A DNA stretch of 64,000 nucleotides from Streptomyces cyaneus (GTDB lineage Bacteria > Actinomycetota > Actinomycetes > Streptomycetales > Streptomycetaceae), in NCBI RefSeq assembly GCF_004028635.1, contig NZ_RQJW01000015.1:186001-250000 (forward strand), written 5' to 3'. The notes beneath the pieces were generated by a model. The model worked only from the letters and a program-made list of their open reading frames with translations. It made no database searches and was not told the DNA's origin. Shown here piece by piece: positions 14,841 to 23,786 of this stretch (positions are counted from its first letter, which is position 1; the number at the start of each line of letters is the position of its first letter). A program made the translations under genes and the position numbers.

Positions 14841-15013
14841 TTGGCTAGTCGCACATCGCATCAAAAATGCTTCAAATGGTGCCAACTACTCAGCCGTACG
14901 GGGCCTTTCATCCCTGCACACCAGTTGACATCCCAAGGAGGCATGACGGACCTTCATGCGTAACAAGCGGCGCCCTGCATTCCCCCTGCCCCCTCTGCAC
15001 CAGGGATGTTTCC

Positions 15014-17245
15014 ATGTCGAGTTCGATCCACAGACGCCACTTCCTGGCCGGTGCCACCTGCGTGGCCGCGGCGGCCGTTGCGGGAGGTGTGTTCGGCGCC
15101 GACGGCGCCCAGGCGGCGCCCAGCACGTATACGCCCGACTGGAACTCGGTCGACCAGCACCCGCCGGCCCCGGAGTGGTTCCAGGACGCGAAGTTCGGGA
15201 TCTACTTCCACTGGGGCGCCTTCAGCGTCCCCGCCTACGACAACGAGTGGTACCCGCGGAGCATGTACCAGGCGGGCAGCAACGCCAACCAGCACCACAT
15301 TGCGACCTACGGCCGGCCGTCGGCATGGCCGTACCACAACTTCATCAACGGGGCGCAGGACCTGGCGGGCAACTTCGTGAAGTTCGCGCCGAAGCTGAAG
15401 TCGGCCGGCGGGAAGTTCGACCCCGACGAGTGGGTGCAGCTGTTCGTCGACGCCGGCGCCAGGTTCGCGGGCCCGGTCGCCGAGCACCATGACGGTTTCT
15501 CCATGTGGGACAGCCAGGTCAACGAGTGGAACTCGGTGAAGAAGGGCCCGGGCCTGGACCTGCTGGGGCTCTTCTCCACGGCCATCCGCGCGAAGGGCCT
15601 GAAGCTGCTGGTGGCCATGCACCACGCGTACAACTACAACGGCTTCTACGAGCACGTCCCCGCCCAGACGGACAACAGCCTCAAGAAGCTCTACGGACAG
15701 CTGGACTCGACCGCGGCGAACCAGCTCTGGTTCGACAAGCTCAAGGAGGTCATCGACCGCTCCCGGCCCGACATCCTGTGGCAGGACTTCAAGCTGGACG
15801 CCGTCGACGAGCAACAGCGCCTGAACTTCCTGGCGTACTACTACAACCAGGCGGGCAGCTGGGGCCGTGAGGTCGTCGCCACGTACAAGGACGGCATGAA
15901 CGGCAAGGGCGAGGTCTTCGACTACGAGCGCGGCGGTCCGGGTGACCTCACCTCCCCCTACTGGCTGACCGACGACAGCATCTCCAGCAGCAGCTGGTGC
16001 TACACCCAGGGCATCGGCTACTACACCATCCAGCAGATGCTGCACTCGTTCATCGACCGGGTCAGCAAGAACGGCAACGTGCTGCTGAACATCGCGCCGA
16101 TGGCCGACGGAACCATCCCCCAGGCGCAGAAGGACATCCTGCTCGGCATCGGAGACCATCTGAAGCGCTTCGGTGAGTCGGTGTACTCGACCCGCGCCTG
16201 GACGGCGTACGGCGAGGGCCCGACGAAGATGGGCGGCGGTTCGTTCACCACCCCGCACGCCGGCACCGCGCAGGACATCCGCTTCACCCGCAACAAGGCC
16301 GACAACGTCCTGTACGCCACCGTCCTCGGCTGGCCCGGCAGCTCACTGACGATCAAGACCCTCAGCTCGGACCGGATCAATCTCTCCTCGCTGACCTCGG
16401 TGAAGCTCCTCGGCACCACCGCCGGCACCTACATCGACCTGCCCACGCCGACCCAGAACTCCTCCGGCCTCACGGTCTCCCTGCCCTCCTCGGCGCCGTA
16501 CAGTGCGGGCGCCTACGTCCTGAAGCTCGCTTTCTCCGGCACGATCCCGGGCCTGCGGCCGCTCGCCGGCGCCGTCGCCTTCGGGGACGTCAACTACACC
16601 GGCAACGCCGGTGTGTTCACCGTCGGCGACTACACCGCGGCCGACCTGACCGCGGCCGGGCTGGGCGTGGGCACGCTCTCCTCCGTCCGGCCGGCCCCCG
16701 GTTACCAGGTGATCGGCTACTCCGGCGACAACTTCACCGGCACCTCCTGGACGTTCGCCGCCGAGAACCCCGACCTGCGGGTCACCGGCAACAACGACCG
16801 GATCACCTCGCTGAGGGTCCAGTTCAACCCGGCTACGCACTTCCGGATCACCAACGCCACCAACGGACTCGCCCTGGACAGCGGCGGCAACGTGGCCTCC
16901 GGGGCCAACCTCAAGCAGTGGACCTGGGACGGCAGTTCCAACCTGCAGTGGCAGGCGGAGGCGGTCGCCGGCGGCTACTACCGGCTGGTCAACCGCACGA
17001 ACGGCATGGTCGCCGACAGCTGGGGCGCCACCGCCGACGGCTCTCCGGCCCGACAGGCACCCTGGAACGGCGGCAGCAACCAGCAGTGGAAGATCACCCA
17101 CCGGGGCGGCGACCGCTACACGATCGCCAACCGCACCACCGGCCTGGTCCTCGACGGCGGCGGGAACGTCGACTCGGGCTCCGTCACCAAGCAGTGGACA
17201 TACGGCAGCAGCTCCAACCTGCTGTGGACGTTCACGGCCGTCTGA
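15014..17245 (+). CDS. Secreted GH29 alpha-L-fucosidase with crystallin-like and lectin domains
   Basis: 743 residues from the ATG at 15014; the frame extends 49 codons upstream, but here begins a Tat signal with RRHFLAGATC. Catalytic GH29 barrel about 45-400: EWFQDAKFGIYFHWGAFSVP, GPVAEHHDGFSMWD, and DILWQDFKLD carrying the likely nucleophile Asp. A beta-sandwich follows (to about 510), then a beta/gamma-crystallin-like unit (about 515-600, VAFGDVNYTGNAGVFTVGDY), then a ricin-type lectin (about 605-743; SNLQWQ, SNQQWK, SNLLWT). It would release fucose from xyloglucan or glycans outside the cell. A hairpin at 17265 ends the unit. Confidence 0.9.
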   Translation: MSSSIHRRHFLAGATCVAAAAVAGGVFGADGAQAAPSTYTPDWNSVDQHPPAPEWFQDAKFGIYFHWGAFSVPAYDNEWYPRSMYQAGSNANQHHIATYGRPSAWPYHNFINGAQDLAGNFVKFAPKLKSAGGKFDPDEWVQLFVDAGARFAGPVAEHHDGFSMWDSQVNEWNSVKKGPGLDLLGLFSTAIRAKGLKLLVAMHHAYNYNGFYEHVPAQTDNSLKKLYGQLDSTAANQLWFDKLKEVIDRSRPDILWQDFKLDAVDEQQRLNFLAYYYNQAGSWGREVVATYKDGMNGKGEVFDYERGGPGDLTSPYWLTDDSISSSSWCYTQGIGYYTIQQMLHSFIDRVSKNGNVLLNIAPMADGTIPQAQKDILLGIGDHLKRFGESVYSTRAWTAYGEGPTKMGGGSFTTPHAGTAQDIRFTRNKADNVLYATVLGWPGSSLTIKTLSSDRINLSSLTSVKLLGTTAGTYIDLPTPTQNSSGLTVSLPSSAPYSAGAYVLKLAFSGTIPGLRPLAGAVAFGDVNYTGNAGVFTVGDYTAADLTAAGLGVGTLSSVRPAPGYQVIGYSGDNFTGTSWTFAAENPDLRVTGNNDRITSLRVQFNPATHFRITNATNGLALDSGGNVASGANLKQWTWDGSSNLQWQAEAVAGGYYRLVNRTNGMVADSWGATADGSPARQAPWNGGSNQQWKITHRGGDRYTIANRTTGLVLDGGGNVDSGSVTKQWTYGSSSNLLWTFTAV

Positions 17246-17264
17246 TCCTCGGGACGTGCGAGCG

Positions 17265-17299
17265 GCTGCGGCGGCGTACACCTCGTACGCCACCGCAGC
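17265..17299 (+). terminator. Hairpin after the fucosidase gene
   Basis: GCTGCGGCGGCGTAC pairs with GTACGCCACCGCAGC at 14 of 15 positions around a 5-base loop (ACCTC), 20 bases after the stop. Confidence 0.7.
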
Positions 17300-17628
17300 G
17301 CCGCGCTGCTTCAACCGTGTGCCGGCACGGCGACGGCCATCCGCCCTCCCTCGTCCGTCGGCCGGAGGGCTGCGGGATCCAGGAGGCAGGTAAGCGGCAC
17401 GCAGGGCCGCATCCCCGGCCTGCACCGCAGAGACGACGTGGCCGAGAAGTTCCGCCCCCGGTGGGCCGACTCCGCACACCGGAGTGCCTCGGTCAGTTGG
17501 GACCGCGCTTCGGTGACGATTGCGGCCAGTGCATCGGTGGTCCGCACCTCGTCGAGGCGATCCTTCAAGCAACCGTGGTCGGGACCAATGGAGTCGTCGG
17601 TTGATTTCTTGAGGGGCAGAGAGCGCGT
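17300..17628. other. Gene-poor gap before the LysR gene
   Basis: No gene with a start and ribosome site is supported. On the minus strand a run reading KDRLDEVRTTDALAAIV and EARSQLTEALRCAESAH looks protein-like and could be a remnant, but no family is recognised. The LysR promoter must lie at its right end. Confidence 0.3.
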
Positions 17629-18513
17629 ATGGACATTCGGCAGCTGGAGTACTTCCTTGCGATTGTCGATCGTGGGGGGTTCAACCGTGCGGCCTCGGCT
17701 CTGTACGTGTCGCAGCCGTCGCTGTCGCAGGCCGTGCGGGCACTGGAGCGTGATCTCGGCTCCGAGCTGTTCCATCGCATCGGGCGTAGGGCAGTCCTGA
17801 CGGAGGCCGGAAGGGCCCTGATCGACCCTGCCCGGGAGGCCGTGCGGAGTCTGGAGACGGCGCGGGCGAGTGTCGCGGCGGTGCATGAGCTGCGTGAGGG
17901 GCGCCTGGATGTGGCATCCATGCCGTCGCAGGCGGTGGAGCCGCTGACGACCTTGGTGAGTGCCTTCAGCCATCGGTATCCCGGCGTCTGTGTGGCCATC
18001 AAAGCGGCGTTCACGTCGCGTGAGGTGATCGACATGGTGCGCACGGGTGCCGTGGAGTTGGGGCTCCTGGCGTCCGCCGGCCCGGTCTCCGACAAGGAGG
18101 TCGCCTCACATGCGCTGGGGCGGCAGCGTTTTGTGCTGGTGGTGCCGACCGACGGCCCGTTCGCTGATCGGACGGCGGTGGAGTGCCGGGAGCTTGCGGG
18201 ACAGCGACTCATCGTCGGGCAGCCGGGTACCGGGATGCGCGCCTACGTCGACGCGCTGCGGGAACAGGGCATCGAGTTCACCGTCGCCGCCGAGACCGAG
18301 CACCGTGTGTCGCTCATGCCCCTGGTACTGGCCGGGGTCGGGCTCGCGGTGGTCACGGATTCCTGGCGGGACGTCGCCCGGCGACTGGGCGCCCGCGTCC
18401 TGGACATCGAGCCGGAGACCACCTTGGACATCGCCCTCGTCAGCCGCCGCGGCAGCCTGTCGCCCGCAGCCGCCGCGTTCGTCACGAGCGCAACCTCGGC
18501 CGCCGACAGCTGA
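17629..18513 (+). CDS. LysR-family transcriptional regulator
   Basis: 294 residues. Winged helix-turn-helix at 1-60 (RQLEYFLAIVDRGGFNRAAS, YVSQPSLSQAVRALE), linker helix, then a two-lobe effector domain (about 90-290) with RLIVGQPGTGMRAYV and the late VLAGVGLAVVTDSW. Unlike most LysR genes it is co-directional with its probable target, the dehydrogenase gene starting 28 to 73 bases downstream. A perfect palindrome CTTATAAG (18523-18530) lies in the gap. The effector is unknown; tartrate or malate would fit the neighbour. Confidence 0.88.
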   Translation: MDIRQLEYFLAIVDRGGFNRAASALYVSQPSLSQAVRALERDLGSELFHRIGRRAVLTEAGRALIDPAREAVRSLETARASVAAVHELREGRLDVASMPSQAVEPLTTLVSAFSHRYPGVCVAIKAAFTSREVIDMVRTGAVELGLLASAGPVSDKEVASHALGRQRFVLVVPTDGPFADRTAVECRELAGQRLIVGQPGTGMRAYVDALREQGIEFTVAAETEHRVSLMPLVLAGVGLAVVTDSWRDVARRLGARVLDIEPETTLDIALVSRRGSLSPAAAAFVTSATSAADS

Positions 18514-18586
18514 TAGGCACCGCTTATAAGGGAGATCCGCTTTGCGTCTTGGACGCCCCACGGACCGCCTTGCTGCAATCGACGGC

Positions 18587-19648
18587 ATGACGACGAACCA
18601 CCGCATTGCCCTGATCCCCGGCGACGGCATCGGCGCCGAGGTACTGCCCCCAGCACAGCAGGTGCTCGATGTTCTCGGCCGCCGCCACGGCTTCAGCCTG
18701 TCCTACACGTCGTACGACGACTGGTCGTGCGAGCGGTACCTGCGGGAGGGCGCCATGATGCCCGCCGACGGGATCGACCAGCTGCGCGACAAGGACGCGA
18801 TCCTGCTGGGCGCGGTGGGATACCCGGGGGTGCCCGACCATGTCTCGCTGTGGGGGCTGCTGATACCGATCCGGCGCAGCTTCCGCCAGTACGTCAACCT
18901 CCGGCCCATCCGTGTCTTCGAAGGCATCGAGAGTCCGGTGCGCGGCGCACGGCCGGGCGAGGTCGATTTCGTCGTCGTGCGCGAGAACATGGAAGGCGAG
19001 TACAGCGAGGTCGGCGGCCGACTCAACCGCGGCTTCCCGGACGAGATCGCCGTGCAGGAGGCCGTGTTCACCCGGGCCGGCGTCACACGCGTGCTGGACT
19101 ACGCCTTCACGCTCGCCTCCCGGCGAGGCGGCCGTCTGACCTCCGCGACCAAGTCGAACGGCATCGTGCACACCATGCCGTTCTGGGACCAGCTCGTCAC
19201 CGAGCGGGCCGCCTCGTTCCCGCAGGTCGCCTGGGACCAGGAGCACATCGACGCGCTCGCGGCCAAGTTCGTCCTCGAACCGGCCCGCTTCGACGTCGTC
19301 GTCGCCTCCAACCTCTTCGGCGACATCCTCAGCGACCTCGCGGCCGCGGTCGCCGGGTCCATCGGCATCGCCCCGGCGGCCAACCTCAACCCCGAGCGGG
19401 ACTTCCCCTCGCTGTTCGAGCCGGTGCACGGCTCGGCGCCCGACATCGCGGGCCAGGGCATCGCCAACCCGCTGGGCGCGATCTGGTCCGCGGCCATGAT
19501 GCTCGACCACCTCGGCCATCCCGCCGCGGCCAGGGACATCACGGACGCGATCGCCTCGGTCCTGGCCAAGACCGATATCCGCACCCGTGACCTGGGCGGA
19601 ACCGCGACCACCGCCGAGTTCACCGACAAGCTGATCGAGCTCCTCTGA
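18587..19648 (+). CDS. Tartrate/D-malate-type dehydrogenase (TtuC family)
   Basis: 353 residues. Beta-decarboxylating dehydrogenase fold: IALIPGDGIGAEVLPPAQQ, the arginines in NLRPIRVF and VVRENMEGEYSEVGGR, KSNGI, and NLFGDILSDLAAAVAGSIG with the metal Asp residues. These are typical of tartrate dehydrogenase/D-malate dehydrogenase (decarboxylating), an NAD enzyme giving pyruvate or related acids. The ATG at 18587 matches the family N-terminus; a TTG at 18542 has the better ribosome site (GGGAG) and would add 15 residues. Isopropylmalate dehydrogenase is less likely, given the D-malate/tartrate-type sequence and no leu genes nearby. Confidence 0.82.
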   Translation: MTTNHRIALIPGDGIGAEVLPPAQQVLDVLGRRHGFSLSYTSYDDWSCERYLREGAMMPADGIDQLRDKDAILLGAVGYPGVPDHVSLWGLLIPIRRSFRQYVNLRPIRVFEGIESPVRGARPGEVDFVVVRENMEGEYSEVGGRLNRGFPDEIAVQEAVFTRAGVTRVLDYAFTLASRRGGRLTSATKSNGIVHTMPFWDQLVTERAASFPQVAWDQEHIDALAAKFVLEPARFDVVVASNLFGDILSDLAAAVAGSIGIAPAANLNPERDFPSLFEPVHGSAPDIAGQGIANPLGAIWSAAMMLDHLGHPAAARDITDAIASVLAKTDIRTRDLGGTATTAEFTDKLIELL

Positions 19649-19763
19649 GCCCTCTCCCCAGCGGAGCAGGCCGCGAGCCTTCCGGAAAGTCTGCCGACGC
19701 AAGCCTGAACCGCTCGGCACCCACCCACGTCCCGGGTCCTCGTCGCGCCATGCCAGGGGAGGA

Positions 19764-19784
19764 GCGTACGCCGGATGCGTACGC
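19764..19784. terminator. Hairpin between convergent dehydrogenase and PucR genes
   Basis: GCGTACGC at 19764-19771 is repeated at 19777-19784; because the octamer is self-complementary the two copies can form an 8-base-pair stem with a CGGAT loop. Confidence 0.5.
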
Positions 19785-19832
19785 GCGCTCGGGCCCGGCG
19801 TGATCGCGTCCGCATGACGACCGGCGTGCCGG

Positions 19833-21470
19833 TCATGCGCCGGGAACAGTTGCTTCTCGCGCGTCCAGGACCAGCACCGCGACGTGCAGGGACGTGCGCT
19901 GCAGGCCTGATTCCAGGTCGCAGCCGAGGAGCCGTTCGATGGTGTGGAGGCGCTGGTAGTACGCCTGCCGGGACATGCCGGCGCGTTTGGCCGCGACCGA
20001 CTTGTTCCCGGCCGCCGCCAGATAGGCGCGCAGTGCCGGGAGCAGATCGCCGCTGTTGCGGTCGTCGTGCTCGATGAGGCGGGTCAGTTGCCGTTCCGCG
20101 TACCTCTGAAGACGGGTGTCCTCCCGCAGGACGCCCAGCAACTCCGGCAGCCGGACGTCGGCGGGGACGTAGAACCACCGCTCCGGGGAGGCCGGTGTGA
20201 TGGCCTCGGCCGTCTGCTCGGCCTCCTGCCACGACCGGGCGATCCCGGAGAGGTCGGTCACCCCGGGGCCGACGGCGACGACGGCCTCCGGTCCCAGCTC
20301 CTCCCGGGTCAGACGGCCGATCCGCTCGGCGACCGGCTGCCAGGCGCTCGCCTGAGCCAGTGCCAGAAGTACGCCGATCCGGCCCGGGGCTGTCTCGCCG
20401 ACCAGGGCGCGGACGCCGGTCTGCGCCAGCGCCTTCGCGATCCGTTCGTCGAGGTGCTCACCTTCGGTGCCGGTGTGCGTGTGGCGGATGACCACGGCGA
20501 AGAGCCGGTGCCCGAAGGCCGGGAGCCCCAGTGCCTCGGCGCGGGCGCGCGCGTCCGCGGGAGAACGGAAGCGCCGTTCGTACAGGTCCCGCAGTACGGA
20601 GCGGTGGGCCCGGCGCTCCCACCAGGCCGGCCCGGCCAGGCGCGCCATGGTCAGCGCGACCGCCGCACGCTCCAGCACCAGGACGTGTTCCGGGTCGGGC
20701 TCGGCGTTCAGCCGGCCTTCCAGCAGGACCAGCCGCCCCCACAGCCCATGGTGGTCCTGCACCGGCGCGATCAGCCACCCCTCCGGGCCGCTCGGCGTGA
20801 TCCTCTCCGGCGTCGGGGCGGCCCGCGAACGTCGCGACCAGGCCGACACCACCGGCTCGTACGGCCGGCCGAGCAGTTCGCACATCAGGACCCGGTGGGT
20901 GAGGTCCTCCAGCACCACGGGAGCTCCGGTGAGCTCCGCGGTGGTGTGCACCAGTTCCTCGGGGTCCGCGCCCCGCAGCGTCAGGGCGGTGAAGATGTCC
21001 TGGATGTCCCTCCCGCGACGCAGCAGGGCCCCCTGGGCGTCAAGGATGAGCGCGTGCACCGTCTGCGTGACGTCGATGAACCGGACGCCACGGGCCAGCT
21101 CGACCAGCGGCACTTCACGGGCACGGCACGCCGCCACCAGCTCGTCGGGCACCTTCCGGTACCGGTAACCGAGCTCCACGATCAGACCGGCCGCGCCGAC
21201 GTCGGCGAGCTGGTCGACGTAGCCACGCAGCTCGGAGGCATCCTCGGGATGCGGCATGCCGGTCGTCAGCACCAGCTCGCCGCCCTCCAGGAAATCGGCG
21301 GGGTTGAGCAGCTCGGTGACATGCACCCAGCGCACCGCCCTGTCCAGCTGTGACTCACCGGCCAGCACGCGCGGCATCCCTTCGGCGAGCACGGGCAGGC
21401 TCAGTACCTCCGTGATGGTGGGGAACTGCCCGGCTGCAGGACGTCTGGGCGGCATAGGGGGTGCTTTCAT
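19833..21470 (-). CDS. PucR-family transcriptional regulator, first copy
   Basis: 545 residues. The N-terminal PucR domain (about 20-140) includes ITEVLSLPVLAEGMPRVLAG, DRAVRWVHVTELLNPADFL and GGELVLTTGMPHPEDASELR. The C-terminal helix-turn-helix (about 465-530) has LRAYLAAAGNKSVAAKRAGM followed by SRQAYYQRLHTIERLLGCDL. It faces away from the sarcosine-oxidase-like gene across a 265-base gap and is therefore its likely regulator. The second PucR at 38177 is closely similar in both domains and marks the other end of the same catabolic island. PucR proteins usually act as nutrient-responsive activators or repressors of nitrogen catabolism. Confidence 0.88.
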   Translation of the reverse strand: MKAPPMPPRRPAAGQFPTITEVLSLPVLAEGMPRVLAGESQLDRAVRWVHVTELLNPADFLEGGELVLTTGMPHPEDASELRGYVDQLADVGAAGLIVELGYRYRKVPDELVAACRAREVPLVELARGVRFIDVTQTVHALILDAQGALLRRGRDIQDIFTALTLRGADPEELVHTTAELTGAPVVLEDLTHRVLMCELLGRPYEPVVSAWSRRSRAAPTPERITPSGPEGWLIAPVQDHHGLWGRLVLLEGRLNAEPDPEHVLVLERAAVALTMARLAGPAWWERRAHRSVLRDLYERRFRSPADARARAEALGLPAFGHRLFAVVIRHTHTGTEGEHLDERIAKALAQTGVRALVGETAPGRIGVLLALAQASAWQPVAERIGRLTREELGPEAVVAVGPGVTDLSGIARSWQEAEQTAEAITPASPERWFYVPADVRLPELLGVLREDTRLQRYAERQLTRLIEHDDRNSGDLLPALRAYLAAAGNKSVAAKRAGMSRQAYYQRLHTIERLLGCDLESGLQRTSLHVAVLVLDAREATVPGA

Positions 21471-21735
21471 CCGAGGGGATCGGGCTCACCCTCGCACCGG
21501 CCACTCACCGTGACAAGAGGGTGCCCGGCATTTCGTGCGGCCCGGGCGTCCGCAGTGACAGACCGTCTCAAGAAGGCCCCGAGGTGGAACACAGTGTGGG
21601 TTGACCTGCAGGTTCCCCCGGGACGAAAGTGAACGCCATCCCCAGCGGGACCCGAACTGGAAGGGTCCGCACAGTGTCCGCACCGCGCTGGGGCCCGACT
21701 GCCACCCAGGCCACACCATCGAAAGGAGCGACCTC

Positions 21736-22872
21736 ATGCGCATCCCGAAGCGCGTCGCCGTGATCGGTGCCGGCAGCATGGGCAGCCAGGCAATGTGGCG
21801 GCTGGCCGCCCGCGGAGCCGAGGTCATCGGCTACGACCGGTACGCGCCGGGTCACGACCGCGGCGCGGCCGGGGGCGAGAGCCGCATCTTCCGAGCCGCC
21901 CACCTCGGCGAACCCGGGTACGTTCCGCTGCTGCGGCTCGCGGACGGGCTGTGGGAGCAGCTCCAGGCGGAGACGGGCCGGTCGCTGCGACGCCGCAGTG
22001 GCTGCCTCGTGATGGGAGAGTCGGTATCACCGGCCATGCGCCAGCTGCTCTCCTCCAGCACCACCCATCGTCTGGATCACGAGGTACTGGACCGGGAGGA
22101 ATTCGCCCGCCGCTACCCGCAGCATCGTCTCCCGGACGGGCACACCGCCGTCCTCGACCGCGAGGGCGCCGTCATCAGGCCCGAGGCGTCGGTCCAGGCC
22201 GCAGCCACCCGCGCCGAGCAGTTGGGCGCCCTGCTGCACCGCTACACCCCGGTGCGGGAGGTCGTGCCCGCGGCGGGAGGCGGCGTGCAGATCGTCACCG
22301 ACCAGGGCACTGACCACGTTGATGCCGCCGTGGTGACCGTGGGCCCCTGGATCAACACACTGCTCCCGGACCTCCCACGGACCGTCGCCGTCCGCCGGGT
22401 GATCTGCTCCTGGCACCTGCCCACCCGTCACGACTGGTTCGCGGGCGGAGCTCCTCCCTTCGTGCGCGCCACACCCCACGACTGCTTCGGGCTCCCGTCG
22501 CCCGACGGCATCTCCGTCAAGCTCGGTCTCTCCTTCGCACGCCATCTGCCGGTGCCCGAGCCCGAACGGCTCGACCGTACGGTCCGCCCCGAGGAACTCG
22601 GCACCTTCCGCGAGCTCATCGCCGAGCTGATGCCCGACCTGAACCCCGACCCCATCAGGATGTCGGCCTACATGGAGGGCTACACGGAGTCCGGAAACCC
22701 GCTCGTCGGTCATCTCCCCGGCGAGGACGACATCATCGTCATGGCCGGATTCTCCGGCAGCGGCTTCAAGATCTCGCCCGCGATGGGAGAGATCGCCGCC
22801 GACCTGGCGCTCGACGGCACCACTGATCACCCCATCGACTTCCTCGCTCCGGCAGGAGTCGGCGCCGCCTGA
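21736..22872 (+). CDS. FAD-dependent amine oxidase, sarcosine oxidase/MTOX type
   Basis: 378 residues from the ATG at 21736 (ribosome site GAAAGGAG); the open frame starts 45 codons earlier without a site. FAD-binding motif VAVIGAGSMGSQAMWRLA at the N-terminus, SRIFRAAHLGEPGYVPL and the late ESGNPLVGHLPGEDDII with GFSGSGFKISPAMGEI are characteristic of monomeric sarcosine oxidase and N-methyltryptophan oxidase. The covalent-flavin cysteine region of MSOX cannot be confirmed by eye. It would oxidise a secondary or N-methyl amine, giving hydrogen peroxide. It opens the rightward island and is followed by a HAD gene. Confidence 0.82.
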   Translation: MRIPKRVAVIGAGSMGSQAMWRLAARGAEVIGYDRYAPGHDRGAAGGESRIFRAAHLGEPGYVPLLRLADGLWEQLQAETGRSLRRRSGCLVMGESVSPAMRQLLSSSTTHRLDHEVLDREEFARRYPQHRLPDGHTAVLDREGAVIRPEASVQAAATRAEQLGALLHRYTPVREVVPAAGGGVQIVTDQGTDHVDAAVVTVGPWINTLLPDLPRTVAVRRVICSWHLPTRHDWFAGGAPPFVRATPHDCFGLPSPDGISVKLGLSFARHLPVPEPERLDRTVRPEELGTFRELIAELMPDLNPDPIRMSAYMEGYTESGNPLVGHLPGEDDIIVMAGFSGSGFKISPAMGEIAADLALDGTTDHPIDFLAPAGVGAA

Positions 22873-22999
22873 TCCCCGGCGATGCCGATGGCATTGCCCC
22901 CCATCGACCTCCAACCCCGACAGCTCTGTCATGGGCATGCCCAGAAAGCCCACGCAGCGGCAATAACCAGTTCCCCGAGGCAAAGACAGGAGCATCCCC

Positions 23000-23680
23000 A
23001 TGCCCATTCCCTCGTTTCAGTTCCGCCCGAAGTACGTCTCGTTCGACTGCTACGGCACGTTGATCGAGTGGCCGATGACCCCCATCACGCGTGAGCTCGT
23101 CGGCGACCAGATCCCTGCCGAGCAGTGGGACCAGTTCGTCCGGGAGTTCCGCGGCTACCGCTACGACCAGGTCCGCGGCGAGTACTACCCCTACGAGCAG
23201 GTGCTGCAGGACTCCTTCGAGCGGGTCTGCCGCAAGTGGGGTGTGAAGGCGGCCCCGGACGCGGGCAAGCGGTTCGCCGACGGCGTGCGCAGCTGGGGCC
23301 CCCACCCGGGCGTGGTGGAGCCGCTGAAGAAGATGGCCGAGCACTACAAGCTGGTGATCTTCTCCAACGCCGAGGACGCCTTCCTGGAGGAGAGCGTGCC
23401 CCGGCTCGGCGCGGACTTCCACGCGGTCTTCACCGCGGAGCAGGCCGGCTACTACAAGCCCCGCTACGCCGCGTTCGAGTACATGCTCGACCAGCTCGAC
23501 GCGTCCCCCGAGGACTTCGTACACGTCTCCTCGCACACCCGCTACGACCTGATGCCGATGCACGACATGGGCTTCCGCAACCTCATCCTCCTGGACCGTG
23601 GCTGCGACCCGGTCACCCACGGCTACGACTACGTGACCGTGAAGTCCCTGGACGACCTCAACACCATGCTCGGCATCTGA
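23000..23680 (+). CDS. HAD hydrolase, haloacid dehalogenase type II-like
   Basis: 226 residues, the usual length for type II haloacid dehalogenases. Catalytic Asp in YVSFDCYGTLIEW near the start, the Ser/Asn motif LVIFSNAED, the lysine in YYKPRYAAFEYMLDQL and a final SSHTRYDLMPMHDMG. Homologs with this layout are annotated as type II haloacid dehalogenases, but the active site differs from characterised dehalogenases in the last motif, so a different leaving group is possible. It is placed between an amine oxidase and a polyamine-type transporter, with a good ribosome site (AGGAG), which suggests a role in the same catabolic route. Confidence 0.8.
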   Translation: MPIPSFQFRPKYVSFDCYGTLIEWPMTPITRELVGDQIPAEQWDQFVREFRGYRYDQVRGEYYPYEQVLQDSFERVCRKWGVKAAPDAGKRFADGVRSWGPHPGVVEPLKKMAEHYKLVIFSNAEDAFLEESVPRLGADFHAVFTAEQAGYYKPRYAAFEYMLDQLDASPEDFVHVSSHTRYDLMPMHDMGFRNLILLDRGCDPVTHGYDYVTVKSLDDLNTMLGI

Positions 23681-23786
23681 CTCGCGACGCCCCTCGTCCC
23701 GCACGGACAGCCCCGAAGGACCCCCCACCCCCCACCCCAGCGATTTCCGCTCCCCCGAATCCACACCCATCACCAGGAGGCGCCCG

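Noticed and set aside
17311..17973. Minus-strand 220-codon frame crossing the LysR start
   Set aside because: Most of it is antisense to LysR. The outer part looks protein-like and is noted as a possible remnant, not a gene.
18587..19648. 3-isopropylmalate dehydrogenase (leuB)
   Set aside because: Motifs and the LysR neighbour fit the tartrate/D-malate group, and no leu genes are nearby.
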